DNA from: Mycolicibacterium llatzerense
GTDB lineage: Bacteria; Actinomycetota; Actinomycetes; Mycobacteriales; Mycobacteriaceae
Length of the DNA stretch: 64,000 bases
Assembly: GCF_000878195.1 (NCBI RefSeq)
Contig: NZ_JXST01000025.1
Coordinates: 33,515 to 97,514, forward strand
Direction of reading: 5' to 3'
Of this stretch, positions 16,379 through 23,998 are shown one piece after another. Positions within the stretch are counted from its first letter, which is position 1. The number at the start of each line of letters is the position of its first letter. Both the position numbers and the translations under genes were made by a program. The notes beneath the pieces are model-generated. The model saw only the letters and a list, made by a program, of their open reading frames with translations, ran no database searches and had not been told where the DNA came from.

Positions 16379-17784
16379 TCAGCGACCAGGCTGCGCACCG
16401 TTTCCTGCGCGCACGACTTGTTGGTGCCGATGAACCCCGTCGGGCCGCGTTTGATCCAGCCGGTCACGTACGTCGCTGCGACGCCGTCGACCCGGCCCGC
16501 GGTGTGCGGGACGGTGCCGCGTGCGTCGTCGAACGGCAGGTCCGTGACCGGCCGGCCGCGGTAGCCGATGGACGTCAGCACGAGTCCGGCGCTGACGGTG
16601 TGCAGCTCCCCGGTGGGCTTGACCTTCGTGGTGCCATCGGCTGCCGCCACCAGCTCGTTGCGAGCGAATTCGATTTCGAGTCCGGCCCGGGTGCGCGCGA
16701 TGGCGGTGGGCGACTGCAGGTACGCCAACACGATGCGGCGGTTGCCGGGGCGTCGCGGCAGGTCGCGCAGGATGCGGGCGCGCGGATCGGTGTCGGGCAG
16801 CGACTGCAGGTCCGCATCGGAGACGACGACGTCCACGTCGGGCATGGACGTCAGGCCGATCAGCTCCGGCACCGTGAACGCCGACTGCGCGAGACCTCGC
16901 CGCCCGACGACCACGACCTCTTCGATCTTGCTCTGCCGCAGGGCTTTCAAGGCGTGCAGTGCGATGTCGGTGGCGGCGAGCCGGTCGGGATCGGTGGTGA
17001 GTATCCGGGCGACGTCGAGTGCGACGTTGCCGTTGCCGATCACGATGGCGCGGGGCTGCGACAGATCGAAGGTGACGGCGGCGAAATCCGGATGTCCGTT
17101 GTACCAAGCCACGAATCGGGTGGCCGAGCTGACGCCCGGCAGGTCGGCGCCGGGCACGTCGAGCGGACGATCGGTGGACGCACCCACCGCGTAGATGACG
17201 GCGTCGTGGTCGGCGAGCAGCTGTTGATGGGTTACGTCGGTGCCGACCTCGACGCCCGTCACCAGCTCCAGCCGCGGATCGGCAGTGATGGTGTCGAACT
17301 GCCGGGACACCGCTCGGGTGCGCCGGTGGTCGGGTGCCACGCCGAAGCGGGCGAGGCCACCAGGTTGGGGGAGTCGCTCGTACATCCGGACGCGCGCTGC
17401 CGGGATCGTCAGCACTTCGTCGGCCGCGTACATCGCAGCCGGGCCGGACCCGACGATGGCGACGCGCATGGCGCCGGGAGCCCGCACCTGCAGCGGCGGG
17501 ACGACCGGCGCGAGCAGTGGGCGGGGCCGGGGTTCTTTGTAGAAGTCGGCGTTGAGCTCCAGAAAGACCTTCTCGGACGGGTCCAGAGAACCGTCGTGCT
17601 TGATGGCGTCGACCGGGCAGGCCGTCACGCACGCACCGCAGTCGACGCACTCCACCGGATCGATGTAGAGCATCTCGGCGGTGTGGAAGTCGGGCTCGTC
17701 GGGCGTGGGGTGAATGCAGTTGACCGGACAGGCGTAGACGCAGGACGCGTCGCTGCAGCAGGACTGCGTGATGACGTGGGGCAT
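16354..17784 (-). CDS. ferredoxin/ferredoxin-NADP reductase fusion, FprB-like
   Basis: 476 residues. Residues 1-60 form a bacterial ferredoxin (CCSDASCVYACPVNC and CVDCGACVTACP), giving a 3Fe/4Fe or two-cluster module. Residues about 105-476 are an adrenodoxin-reductase-type flavoprotein with FAD motif GSGPAAMYAAD and NADP motif GNGNVALDVARIL, ending in WIKRGPTGFIGTNKSC. This is the FprB (Rv0886) architecture, but the protein ends about 75-100 residues earlier than FprB. Its start overlaps the stop of the diiron oxygenase gene by one base (TGATG), so the two are cotranslated; it very likely supplies electrons to that oxygenase. Confidence 0.9.
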   Translation of the reverse strand: MPHVITQSCCSDASCVYACPVNCIHPTPDEPDFHTAEMLYIDPVECVDCGACVTACPVDAIKHDGSLDPSEKVFLELNADFYKEPRPRPLLAPVVPPLQVRAPGAMRVAIVGSGPAAMYAADEVLTIPAARVRMYERLPQPGGLARFGVAPDHRRTRAVSRQFDTITADPRLELVTGVEVGTDVTHQQLLADHDAVIYAVGASTDRPLDVPGADLPGVSSATRFVAWYNGHPDFAAVTFDLSQPRAIVIGNGNVALDVARILTTDPDRLAATDIALHALKALRQSKIEEVVVVGRRGLAQSAFTVPELIGLTSMPDVDVVVSDADLQSLPDTDPRARILRDLPRRPGNRRIVLAYLQSPTAIARTRAGLEIEFARNELVAAADGTTKVKPTGELHTVSAGLVLTSIGYRGRPVTDLPFDDARGTVPHTAGRVDGVAATYVTGWIKRGPTGFIGTNKSCAQETVRSLVADYNSGLLA

Positions 17785-18761
17785 CAGGCGATCAGCTGTG
17801 CCTCGCGGTTGGGGGCGCTGCGGTAGCGGGCCGTCTCACCGGCGATGCCGCAGCGCTTCCACATCCAGCGTCCGACGCGGTTCATCAGGCCGATCTCCTC
17901 GGCGAGCGCGCGGGTCTCGTCGAAGAAGCTCGCCATGATCTTCCGCGACTGCGGGCTGCGCCAGAATGCTTGCCGCATAACCTCTTCGGGGATGTCGAAC
18001 TGCTTGCCGAACGACTTCGGGGACGCCATGATCTCGTGCGCCAACCAGCGCAGCGTCAGCGGGAACGCGACGGTGGCGAAGGCCCTGAACCGCCACGACC
18101 GTTTCGGCATGTGGGTCTTGAGGAACTCGTTGGCCCACGAGATGTGGCGGGCCTCCTCGGCGATGTGGATCTGCATGGTCCGCAGCACGGCCGGCGGCAG
18201 GTTCGCGCCGTCGCGGATCATGCCCTTCTGGAAATGGTCGATGGGCTCTTCGCCGGCGAGGATGCCGGCCATGAACGCCGTCGGCGAGTACTGGCCCACC
18301 AATCCGATGTACGGCGACAGCCGGAAGAACAGCTTGCGCATGCCCGGCACATCGGTCCCGGAGCGGTTGACCAGCTCCTGGAACATCTGGATGTGGTTGC
18401 ACTCTTCGGTCATCTCGTGGAGCGCGTAGCGGAACTCGGGGGAGTTGTTGGGCAGCTTCATGATGAACGCCATCAGCCCGCGGATCAGGATGCTCTCGAA
18501 CGCCGCACCCACCTTGACGGTGTTGAGCGTCCGCCAGCGGCCGATCTCGATCTGCCGCGCGAGGGGCTGGCTCTGGTACCACTCGGTCGCGCCCAGTGGG
18601 TCGATGGTGGTGGACAGCACCCACCGCGGATCCTGCAGGTCGATCTGCATGTCGGGGGCGTCCCACGCGATGTCGAGGTACGGGTCGAAGCGGCGTCGCA
18701 CCGAGCCTTCGGACAGCACATCGAGCAGGTTCTGGTAGTCGGGCTTCATTGCCTGAGTCAT
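17784..18761 (-). CDS. AurF-like diiron oxygenase
   Basis: 325 residues. Iron ligands are visible as two helices of ExxxH type, EMTEECNHIQMF and HIAEEARHISWA, with additional acidic and His positions in GEEPIDHFQKG. This is the pattern of the AurF/CmlI family (para-aminobenzoate N-oxygenase-like), which uses a di-iron centre and O2 to oxidise amines or hydroxylate. It is the first gene of a two-gene minus-strand operon with an FprB-like reductase; diiron oxygenases need such an electron donor. Promoter side faces the hairpin at 18816. Substrate unknown. Confidence 0.85.
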   Translation of the reverse strand: MTQAMKPDYQNLLDVLSEGSVRRRFDPYLDIAWDAPDMQIDLQDPRWVLSTTIDPLGATEWYQSQPLARQIEIGRWRTLNTVKVGAAFESILIRGLMAFIMKLPNNSPEFRYALHEMTEECNHIQMFQELVNRSGTDVPGMRKLFFRLSPYIGLVGQYSPTAFMAGILAGEEPIDHFQKGMIRDGANLPPAVLRTMQIHIAEEARHISWANEFLKTHMPKRSWRFRAFATVAFPLTLRWLAHEIMASPKSFGKQFDIPEEVMRQAFWRSPQSRKIMASFFDETRALAEEIGLMNRVGRWMWKRCGIAGETARYRSAPNREAQLIA

Positions 18762-18815
18762 GCCACCAATTTACCGGGAACAGCGGTCCCAGTAAATACC
18801 TGAAATTTCCTGCGC

Positions 18816-18872
18816 CGAGTGTTGGGTTGTGTGCGACATTTCGCGCATTAGTCGCACACAGGCCAACACTCG
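18816..18872. repeat. large hairpin upstream of the first AbiEi/DUF559 gene
   Basis: Left arm 18816-18837 and right arm 18851-18872 are both 22 bases and pair at 20 of 22 positions (CGAGTGTTGG...GTGCGAC type), with a 13-base loop ATTTCGCGCATTA. The right arm ends directly before an ATG at 18873. The same arm sequence recurs as an inverted copy after the gene (19799-19820). Confidence 0.9.
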
Positions 18873-18914
18873 ATGAAGGTGGAACCGGGCAGGTGGCGCA
18901 CGCGTCTTATCCAC

Positions 18915-19763
18915 ATGCCGTTTTTGGGTACTGAGGCACTGGCCGCGGGCAGGGTCAATCGATACCAACTCAGAACTCGATACGACGCGATTCATCGCAA
19001 TGTCTACGTTGCCCGTGGTCAGGAGCTCACACCCGTCGACAAGGCGGTCGCGGCCTGGCTGTGGTCCGAGCGCAGGGCAACTGCTGTCGGGTTGTCGGCC
19101 GCCGCCCTGCACGGCTCACTTTGGATCGATGCGAGGCAACCCGCAGAGCTCAACCAGGCGAGCAGGACGCGGCCAACTGGCATTCTCATCCGCAGTGACA
19201 AGCTCCCCGACGACGAGATATGTCAGGTGCGGGGCATCAACGTCACGACGCCGGCAAGAACGGCATTCGACCTTGGGCGACGAAAAGGGCAGACGGTCGC
19301 CGTAGTCCGGGTGGACGCCTTGCTCCAGGCCACCGAGTTGAAGATCCCGGAAGTGCAATCACTCGCCGATCGCCATCCCGGAGTTCGAGGACTGAGGCAG
19401 CTGGAGCAGGTGCTTGACCTCGCCGACTATGGCGGGGAGTCGCCGCAGGAGACCCGACTACGACTGTTGTTCACCGAGAACGGCATGCGGCCGTCGCATA
19501 CCCAGATCGAGGTGTTCGATGGCCGATACTTGGTGGGCCGCATCGACATGGGCTGGCCGGAGTGGAAAGTCGGCGTGCAGTACGACGGCATCCAGCATTG
19601 GCAGGACCCGCGCCGGCGCACGAAAGACATCGATCAGGACGTGGAGTATCGGGATCTCGGTTGGCGCATGGTTCGCGTCGGCGCTGACTTACTTCGTTCG
19701 CGCCAAGGCACCATCATTGCCCGCACTCGCGACGCCCTCCGCGCCGCAGGTGGACCCTACTAA
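18915..19763 (+). CDS. AbiEi-like/DUF559 nuclease-fold protein (module A)
   Basis: 282 residues from ATG 18915 (MPFLGTEALAAGRVNRYQLR), which fits the usual family N-terminus. An in-frame ATG at 18873 would add 14 residues but abuts the hairpin and has no ribosome site. The N-terminal part matches type IV toxin-antitoxin AbiEi-like DNA-binding domains. The C-terminal third has the restriction-endonuclease-like DUF559 pattern: RIDMGWPEWKVGVQYDGIQHW, then a conserved RxGWxxVRV segment. Oddly, the usual EYDG glutamate is Gln, which could weaken or abolish nuclease activity. No toxin partner gene is adjacent; large palindromes flank the gene. Confidence 0.78.
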   Translation: MPFLGTEALAAGRVNRYQLRTRYDAIHRNVYVARGQELTPVDKAVAAWLWSERRATAVGLSAAALHGSLWIDARQPAELNQASRTRPTGILIRSDKLPDDEICQVRGINVTTPARTAFDLGRRKGQTVAVVRVDALLQATELKIPEVQSLADRHPGVRGLRQLEQVLDLADYGGESPQETRLRLLFTENGMRPSHTQIEVFDGRYLVGRIDMGWPEWKVGVQYDGIQHWQDPRRRTKDIDQDVEYRDLGWRMVRVGADLLRSRQGTIIARTRDALRAAGGPY

Positions 19764-19820
19764 CGAAAGTTGGCTTGTGCCCGAGAATTTCAATGAATCT
19801 CGAACACAAGCCAACACTCG
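19764..19820. repeat. large hairpin downstream of the first AbiEi/DUF559 gene
   Basis: Arms 19764-19785 and 19799-19820 pair at 18 of 22 positions around the core GTTGGCTTGTG/CACAAGCCAAC, with a 13-base loop AATTTCAATGAAT. It begins at the base after the stop codon and separates this gene from the convergent sdhB. It could end transcription from both sides. The outer arm is an inverted copy of the one at 18816-18837 (about 19 of 22 positions). Confidence 0.9.
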
Positions 19821-19829
19821 ACGCGATAT

Positions 19830-20615
19830 TTAGCGGGCAAACATCAAGGCGCGCTTGACTTCCTGGATCGCCTTGGTCACCTGGATGCCGCGGGGGCAGG
19901 CCTCGGTGCAGTTGAAGGTGGTGCGGCAGCGCCACACACCGTCGACCTCGTTGAGGATGTCGAGTCGCTCGGCGGCTGCCTCGTCACGCGAGTCGAAGAT
20001 GAACCGGTGCGCGTTGACGATCGCGGCGGGGCCGAAGTACGAGCCCTCGCTCCAGTACACCGGGCACGAGGTGGTGCAGCAGGCGCACAGGATGCACTTG
20101 GTGGTGTCGTCGAAGCGGGCGCGGTCGGTCTGCGACTGGATGCGCTCACGGGTCGGGGGGTTACCCGAGGTGATGAGGAACGGCTTCACGGCGCGGAAGG
20201 CGTCGAAGAACGGCTCCATGTCCACCACCAGGTCCTTCTCCACGGGCAGGCCGCGGATGGGCTCGATGGTGATGGTCAGGTCCTTGCCGGCCTTCTTCGG
20301 CAGCAGGTCGCGCATGAGGACCTTGCAGGCCAGCCGGTTGACGCCGTTGATCCGCATGGCGTCCGAGCCACACACACCGTGCGCGCAGGACCGGCGGAAC
20401 GTCAGCGTGCCGTCCAGGTAGCCCTTCACATACAGCAGCAGGTTCAGCAACCGGTCGCTGGGCAGGCAGGGCACGCGGAAGCTCTGGAAGCCGGCGGCGT
20501 CGGGGTCCTCCGGGTTGAACCGGGCGATCTTCAGCGTGACCATGACGGCGCCGTCCGGCACCGGGGGCAGCGGCGGGTCGCCGGCTTCGGGCTTGTCGAG
20601 GACAGGTGCACTCAT
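19830..20615 (-). CDS. sdhB: succinate dehydrogenase iron-sulfur subunit
   Basis: 261 residues from ATG 20615 (MSAPVLDKPEAGDPPLPPVP); the frame stays open upstream, but that part is the sdhA coding region read in another frame. Iron-sulfur ligands: the [2Fe-2S] set CAHGVCGSD, and the [4Fe-4S]/[3Fe-4S] sets CILCACCTTSCP, CRTTFNC and CTEACPRGI. It passes electrons from the SdhA flavin to menaquinone at the membrane. It is the last gene of sdhCDAB and starts 2 bases after the sdhA stop. Confidence 0.97.
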   Translation of the reverse strand: MSAPVLDKPEAGDPPLPPVPDGAVMVTLKIARFNPEDPDAAGFQSFRVPCLPSDRLLNLLLYVKGYLDGTLTFRRSCAHGVCGSDAMRINGVNRLACKVLMRDLLPKKAGKDLTITIEPIRGLPVEKDLVVDMEPFFDAFRAVKPFLITSGNPPTRERIQSQTDRARFDDTTKCILCACCTTSCPVYWSEGSYFGPAAIVNAHRFIFDSRDEAAAERLDILNEVDGVWRCRTTFNCTEACPRGIQVTKAIQEVKRALMFAR

Positions 20616-20617
20616 GG

Positions 20618-22372
20618 TTAGTACTTCCGTTCCATCGGCTCGTACCGGGTCTGGACGACAGGCTTGTAGTCCAGCCGGATATCGGACAGGAGGTCGGCGC
20701 CCTGCTTGTAGGCCATGGTGTGGCGCATGTAGTTGGTGTCGTCGCGGTCCGGGTAGTCCTCGCGGGCGTGACCGCCACGCGACTCCTTGCGGTTCAGCGC
20801 ACCGACGACGGTGACCTCGGCCAGCTCGAGCAGGAAGCCCAGCTCGATGGCCTCGAGCAGGTCGCTGTTGTAGCGCTTGCCCTTGTCGTGCACCGTGATT
20901 CGCGAGTACCGCTCCTTCAGCGCGTGGATGTCCGTCAGCGCCTGCTTGAGGGTCTCCTCGGTGCGGAACACCGCGGCGTTGTTGTCCATCGACTGCTGCA
21001 GCGCGGTGCGGATGTCGGCGACACGCTCGTTGCCGTGGTCGGACAGGATGTCGCCGACCCAACCGATGACCATGTCCGCCGGGTTGTCGGGCAGCTCGAT
21101 GTAGTTGTGGTTCTGCGCGTACTCGGCGGCAGCGATGCCGGCGCGGCGGCCGAACACGTTGATGTCGAGCAGCGAGTTGGTGCCCAGGCGGTTCGCGCCG
21201 TGCACCGAGACGCAGGCGCACTCACCAGCGGCGTACAGACCCGGAACCACGTTGACGTTGTCGCGCAGCACCTGGCCGTTGATCGTGGTCGGGATACCGC
21301 CCATGACGTAGTGGCAGGTCGGGTACACCGGCACCAGTTCGGTGACGGGGTCGACGCCCAGGTAGGTGCGGGCGAATTCGGTGATGTCGGGCAGCTTGGC
21401 CTCCAGCACCTCCTCGCCGAGGTGACGCACGTCGATGTAGACGTAGTCCTTGTTGGGTCCGGCGCCGCGGCCTTCGAGGACCTCGAGCACCATCGAGCGG
21501 GCCACGATGTCGCGGGGCGCGAGGTCGACGATGGTGGGGGCGTAGCGCTCCATGAAGCGCTCGCCGTCGGCGTTGAGCAGACGACCACCCTCACCACGCA
21601 CGGCTTCCGAGATCAGGATGCCCAGGCCGGCCAGGCCTGTCGGGTGGAACTGGTGGAACTCCATGTCCTCCAAGGGAAGTCCCTTGCGGAAGATGATGCC
21701 CAGGCCGTCACCGGTGAGGGTGTGGGCGTTGGAGGTGGTCTTGTACATCCGGCCCGAGCCGCCGGTGGCGAAGACGATCGCCTTGGCGTGGAAGATGTGG
21801 ATGTCGCCGGTGGCCAGTTCGTAGGCGATGATGCCGGTGGCAACCGGGCCGCTGGCGGTCTCGGTGAGGACCACGTCGAGTGCGTAGAACTCGTTGAAGA
21901 ACTGGACGTCGTGCTTGACGCAGTTTTGGTACAGCGTCTGCAGGATCATGTGGCCGGTGCGGTCGGCGGCGTAGCAGGCACGGCGGACCGGGGCCTTGCC
22001 GTGGTCGCGGGTGTGCCCGCCGAAGCGACGCTGGTCGATGCGGCCCTCGGGCGTCCGGTTGAACGGCATGCCCATCTTCTCGAGGTCCAGCACCGCGTCG
22101 ATGGCTTCCTTGCACATGATCTCGACGGCGTCCTGGTCAGCGAGGTAGTCGCCGCCCTTGACGGTGTCGAAGGTGTGCCACTCCCAGTTGTCGTCCTCGA
22201 CGTTGGCGAGTGCGGCACACATGCCACCCTGGGCGGCACCGGTGTGCGAGCGAGTCGGGTACAGCTTGGTCAGCACCGCGGTGCGGACCCGGGGACCTGA
22301 CTCGACGGCCGCGCGCATACCTGCGCCACCGGCACCGACGATGACGACGTCGTAGCGATGTTCCTGAATCAT
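20618..22372 (-). CDS. sdhA: succinate dehydrogenase flavoprotein subunit
   Basis: 584 residues. FAD binding is shown by VGAGGAGMRAA (12-22). RSHTGAAQGG contains His43, expected to hold FAD covalently. Substrate and catalytic segments include FHPTG, GECACVSVHGANRLG and NSLLDINVFGRR. It oxidises succinate to fumarate in the citric acid cycle and feeds the respiratory chain. It belongs to the operon sdhC-sdhD-sdhA-sdhB matching Rv3316-Rv3319 of M. tuberculosis (Sdh2). Start ATG at 22372, 8 bases after the sdhD stop. Confidence 0.97.
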   Translation of the reverse strand: MIQEHRYDVVIVGAGGAGMRAAVESGPRVRTAVLTKLYPTRSHTGAAQGGMCAALANVEDDNWEWHTFDTVKGGDYLADQDAVEIMCKEAIDAVLDLEKMGMPFNRTPEGRIDQRRFGGHTRDHGKAPVRRACYAADRTGHMILQTLYQNCVKHDVQFFNEFYALDVVLTETASGPVATGIIAYELATGDIHIFHAKAIVFATGGSGRMYKTTSNAHTLTGDGLGIIFRKGLPLEDMEFHQFHPTGLAGLGILISEAVRGEGGRLLNADGERFMERYAPTIVDLAPRDIVARSMVLEVLEGRGAGPNKDYVYIDVRHLGEEVLEAKLPDITEFARTYLGVDPVTELVPVYPTCHYVMGGIPTTINGQVLRDNVNVVPGLYAAGECACVSVHGANRLGTNSLLDINVFGRRAGIAAAEYAQNHNYIELPDNPADMVIGWVGDILSDHGNERVADIRTALQQSMDNNAAVFRTEETLKQALTDIHALKERYSRITVHDKGKRYNSDLLEAIELGFLLELAEVTVVGALNRKESRGGHAREDYPDRDDTNYMRHTMAYKQGADLLSDIRLDYKPVVQTRYEPMERKY

Positions 22373-22380
22373 CTGCGTCC

Positions 22381-22863
22381 CTACTTGATGTTCGCGTCGA
22401 AGGTGACGAGCACGTAGCTGCCCAGCACCAGGGTGAATCCGGTGGCCAGCAGCAGAATCGAGTTCAGCCAGAACTTGGTGGTGTTCTTGCGGGCGTAGTC
22501 ACCGATGATGGTGCGCATGCCGTTGGCGCCGTGGACCAGCGCCAGCCACAGCAGGGCCATGTCCCAGATCTGCCAGAACGGCGAGGCCCACCGCTGCGCG
22601 ACGTAGTTGAAGTCGATGCGATAGACGCCGTTCGCCCAGATCAGCCCGATGAACAGGTGCCCGAGGGCGAGCAGCACCAGTGCCGCCCCGGAGAAGCGCA
22701 TGAACAGCCAGGCGTACTTCTCGAAGTACGGGATGCCGCGGGGGCGCCGGGGAGCGCGCGGGTGGTCGAGGGCGGCGGGGCGGTCGTACTCGCGCTCCAG
22801 GACCGGGGCCGGACGTCCTCCGCGGCGCGCCTCAGCGGCGCCGGAATCGGTATGCGTGGTCAC
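22381..22863 (-). CDS. sdhD: succinate dehydrogenase hydrophobic anchor subunit
   Basis: 160 residues from GTG 22863, chosen because it overlaps the sdhC stop as GTGA; GTG at 22872 would add three residues and is also possible. The first 50 residues are polar and Pro/Arg-rich, followed by three membrane helices (LFMRFSGAALVLLALGHLFI, a middle helix with WDMALLWLALVHGANGMR, and LNSILLLATGFTLVLGSYVL). His in LGHLF and in LVHGANG are candidate haem ligands. It anchors SdhAB in the membrane and forms the quinone site with SdhC. Confidence 0.93.
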   Translation of the reverse strand: MTTHTDSGAAEARRGGRPAPVLEREYDRPAALDHPRAPRRPRGIPYFEKYAWLFMRFSGAALVLLALGHLFIGLIWANGVYRIDFNYVAQRWASPFWQIWDMALLWLALVHGANGMRTIIGDYARKNTTKFWLNSILLLATGFTLVLGSYVLVTFDANIK

Positions 22864-23294
22864 TTGAGCCACCCGTAGTGCTCAACCATGTGCATGCCCT
22901 CTACCCCAACTGCGGCGATGACGACCGCGATCCAGATGGCCAGGATGGTCCACAGCATGACCCGCTGGTACTTGGGTCCCTGCTGCCAGAAGTCGATCAG
23001 GATGACTCGCACGCCGTTGAGGGCGTGGTAGAGCACCGCCGCGACCAGGCCCATCTCCATGAACCCGATGATCGGCGTCTTATAGGTGTTGATCACCTCG
23101 TTGTAGGCCTCGGGGCTGACCCGGACCAGTGCCGTGTCCAGAACATGGACCAGCAGAAAGAAGAAGATGGTGGCACCGGTGATGCGGTGTAGTACCCAGG
23201 ACCACATGCCCGGGTCTCCGCGATACAGGCTCCGCCGCTTCTGCGGGGATGAACGCGGCGCGGGTATGGAATCCGCGGCTGCCGCTGTACTCAT
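22860..23294 (-). CDS. sdhC: succinate dehydrogenase cytochrome b556 subunit
   Basis: 144 residues from ATG 23294 (MSTAAAADSIPAPRSSPQKR), fixed by a GGAGG site 5 bases upstream on the minus strand; an ATG ten codons earlier lacks one. The SdhC signature SLYRGDPGMWSWVLHRITG is followed by three membrane helices and the haem/quinone region FLLVHVLDTALV and LYHALNGVRVIL. It is the first gene of the operon. An IdeR-like box (23438-23456) lies 144 bases upstream in the region shared with cdd. Confidence 0.94.
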   Translation of the reverse strand: MSTAAAADSIPAPRSSPQKRRSLYRGDPGMWSWVLHRITGATIFFFLLVHVLDTALVRVSPEAYNEVINTYKTPIIGFMEMGLVAAVLYHALNGVRVILIDFWQQGPKYQRVMLWTILAIWIAVVIAAVGVEGMHMVEHYGWLK

Positions 23295-23437
23295 TTCGAC
23301 CTCCAACGCCGTCGGTGGACGCATGACCCGGCAGCAACTTTTTCGCGTGCCGAGCCCAAACCTCGGGGCGACTCTAATCCCAATTTGCGCACAGTCAGAA
23401 CTACGGTGTGGGGGGAATGGCGAACCCGCGTCAGAAA

Positions 23438-23456
23438 TTAGGTTTGCCTACATTAA
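23438..23456. promoter_or_regulatory. IdeR-like iron box between sdhC and cdd
   Basis: The 19-mer TTAGGTTTGCCTACATTAA matches the mycobacterial IdeR consensus TTAGGTTAGGCTAACCTAA at 14 of 19 positions and contains the dyad TAGG-TTTG-CCTA. It lies in the 225-base region between sdhC (minus) and cdd (plus), 63 bases from the cdd start. Iron control of sdh would make sense, since the enzyme holds three Fe-S clusters and haem. The match is imperfect in the right half-site. Confidence 0.4.
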
Positions 23457-23519
23457 CTTACTGGGTGGTCGGGACGGTCTTCGAGGTGGTTTCGGGGCGC
23501 CGGGAACGGGGTGTCGGTG

Positions 23520-23915
23520 ATGTCAGAAATTGACTGGAAGCTGTTGCGGGACAAGGCAATAGCTGTTTCCGGTGATGCCTACGCACCGTACTCGAACTTC
23601 CCGGTGGGAGCGGCGGCGCTGATCGACGATGGTCGAATCGTGGTGGGCTGCAATGTGGAAAATGTCTCATATGGCCTTGGCCTCTGCGCCGAGTGTGCTG
23701 TGGTCTGTGCCCTACATTCCAGCGGCGGCGGACGACTGCTCGCGCTGGCGTGCGTGGACGGTTCCGGGGCGGTGCTGATGCCGTGTGGGCGGTGCCGGCA
23801 AGTGCTTCTCGAGCACGGCGGACCGGCCATGCTGATCGACCACGCATCGGGTCCGCGGGCGTTGGCCGAACTGCTGCCCGACGCCTTCGGGCCCGATGAC
23901 CTGAACCGCCGGTAA
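23520..23915 (+). CDS. cdd: cytidine deaminase
   Basis: 131 residues from ATG 23520 (MSEIDWKLLRDKA), which aligns with the start of M. tuberculosis Cdd (Rv3315c); GTG at 23511 is an alternative. Zinc and catalytic motifs are NVENVSYGLGLCAECAVV (CAE) and PCGRCRQVL. It deaminates cytidine and deoxycytidine to uridine forms in pyrimidine salvage. It is divergent from sdhC and 83 bases before deoA, forming a salvage group with deoA and add. Confidence 0.95.
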   Translation: MSEIDWKLLRDKAIAVSGDAYAPYSNFPVGAAALIDDGRIVVGCNVENVSYGLGLCAECAVVCALHSSGGGRLLALACVDGSGAVLMPCGRCRQVLLEHGGPAMLIDHASGPRALAELLPDAFGPDDLNRR

Positions 23916-23998
23916 CGCCAAGCGGGGCAACACTTCTGGTTACCGGCCGGTAACCAGCTCGACGGGGCGGCCTGGGTCGCCGGCAGGAGGACGTCATC

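Noticed and set aside
20616..21221. N-terminal extension of sdhB to 463 residues
   Set aside because: The extra part is sdhA sequence in another frame; the normal SdhB start at 20615 gives the family length.
20606..22300. Plus-strand open frame of 564 codons inside sdhA
   Set aside because: Antisense to sdhA, which has full family motifs; Val/Gly/Asp-rich shadow without recognisable domain.
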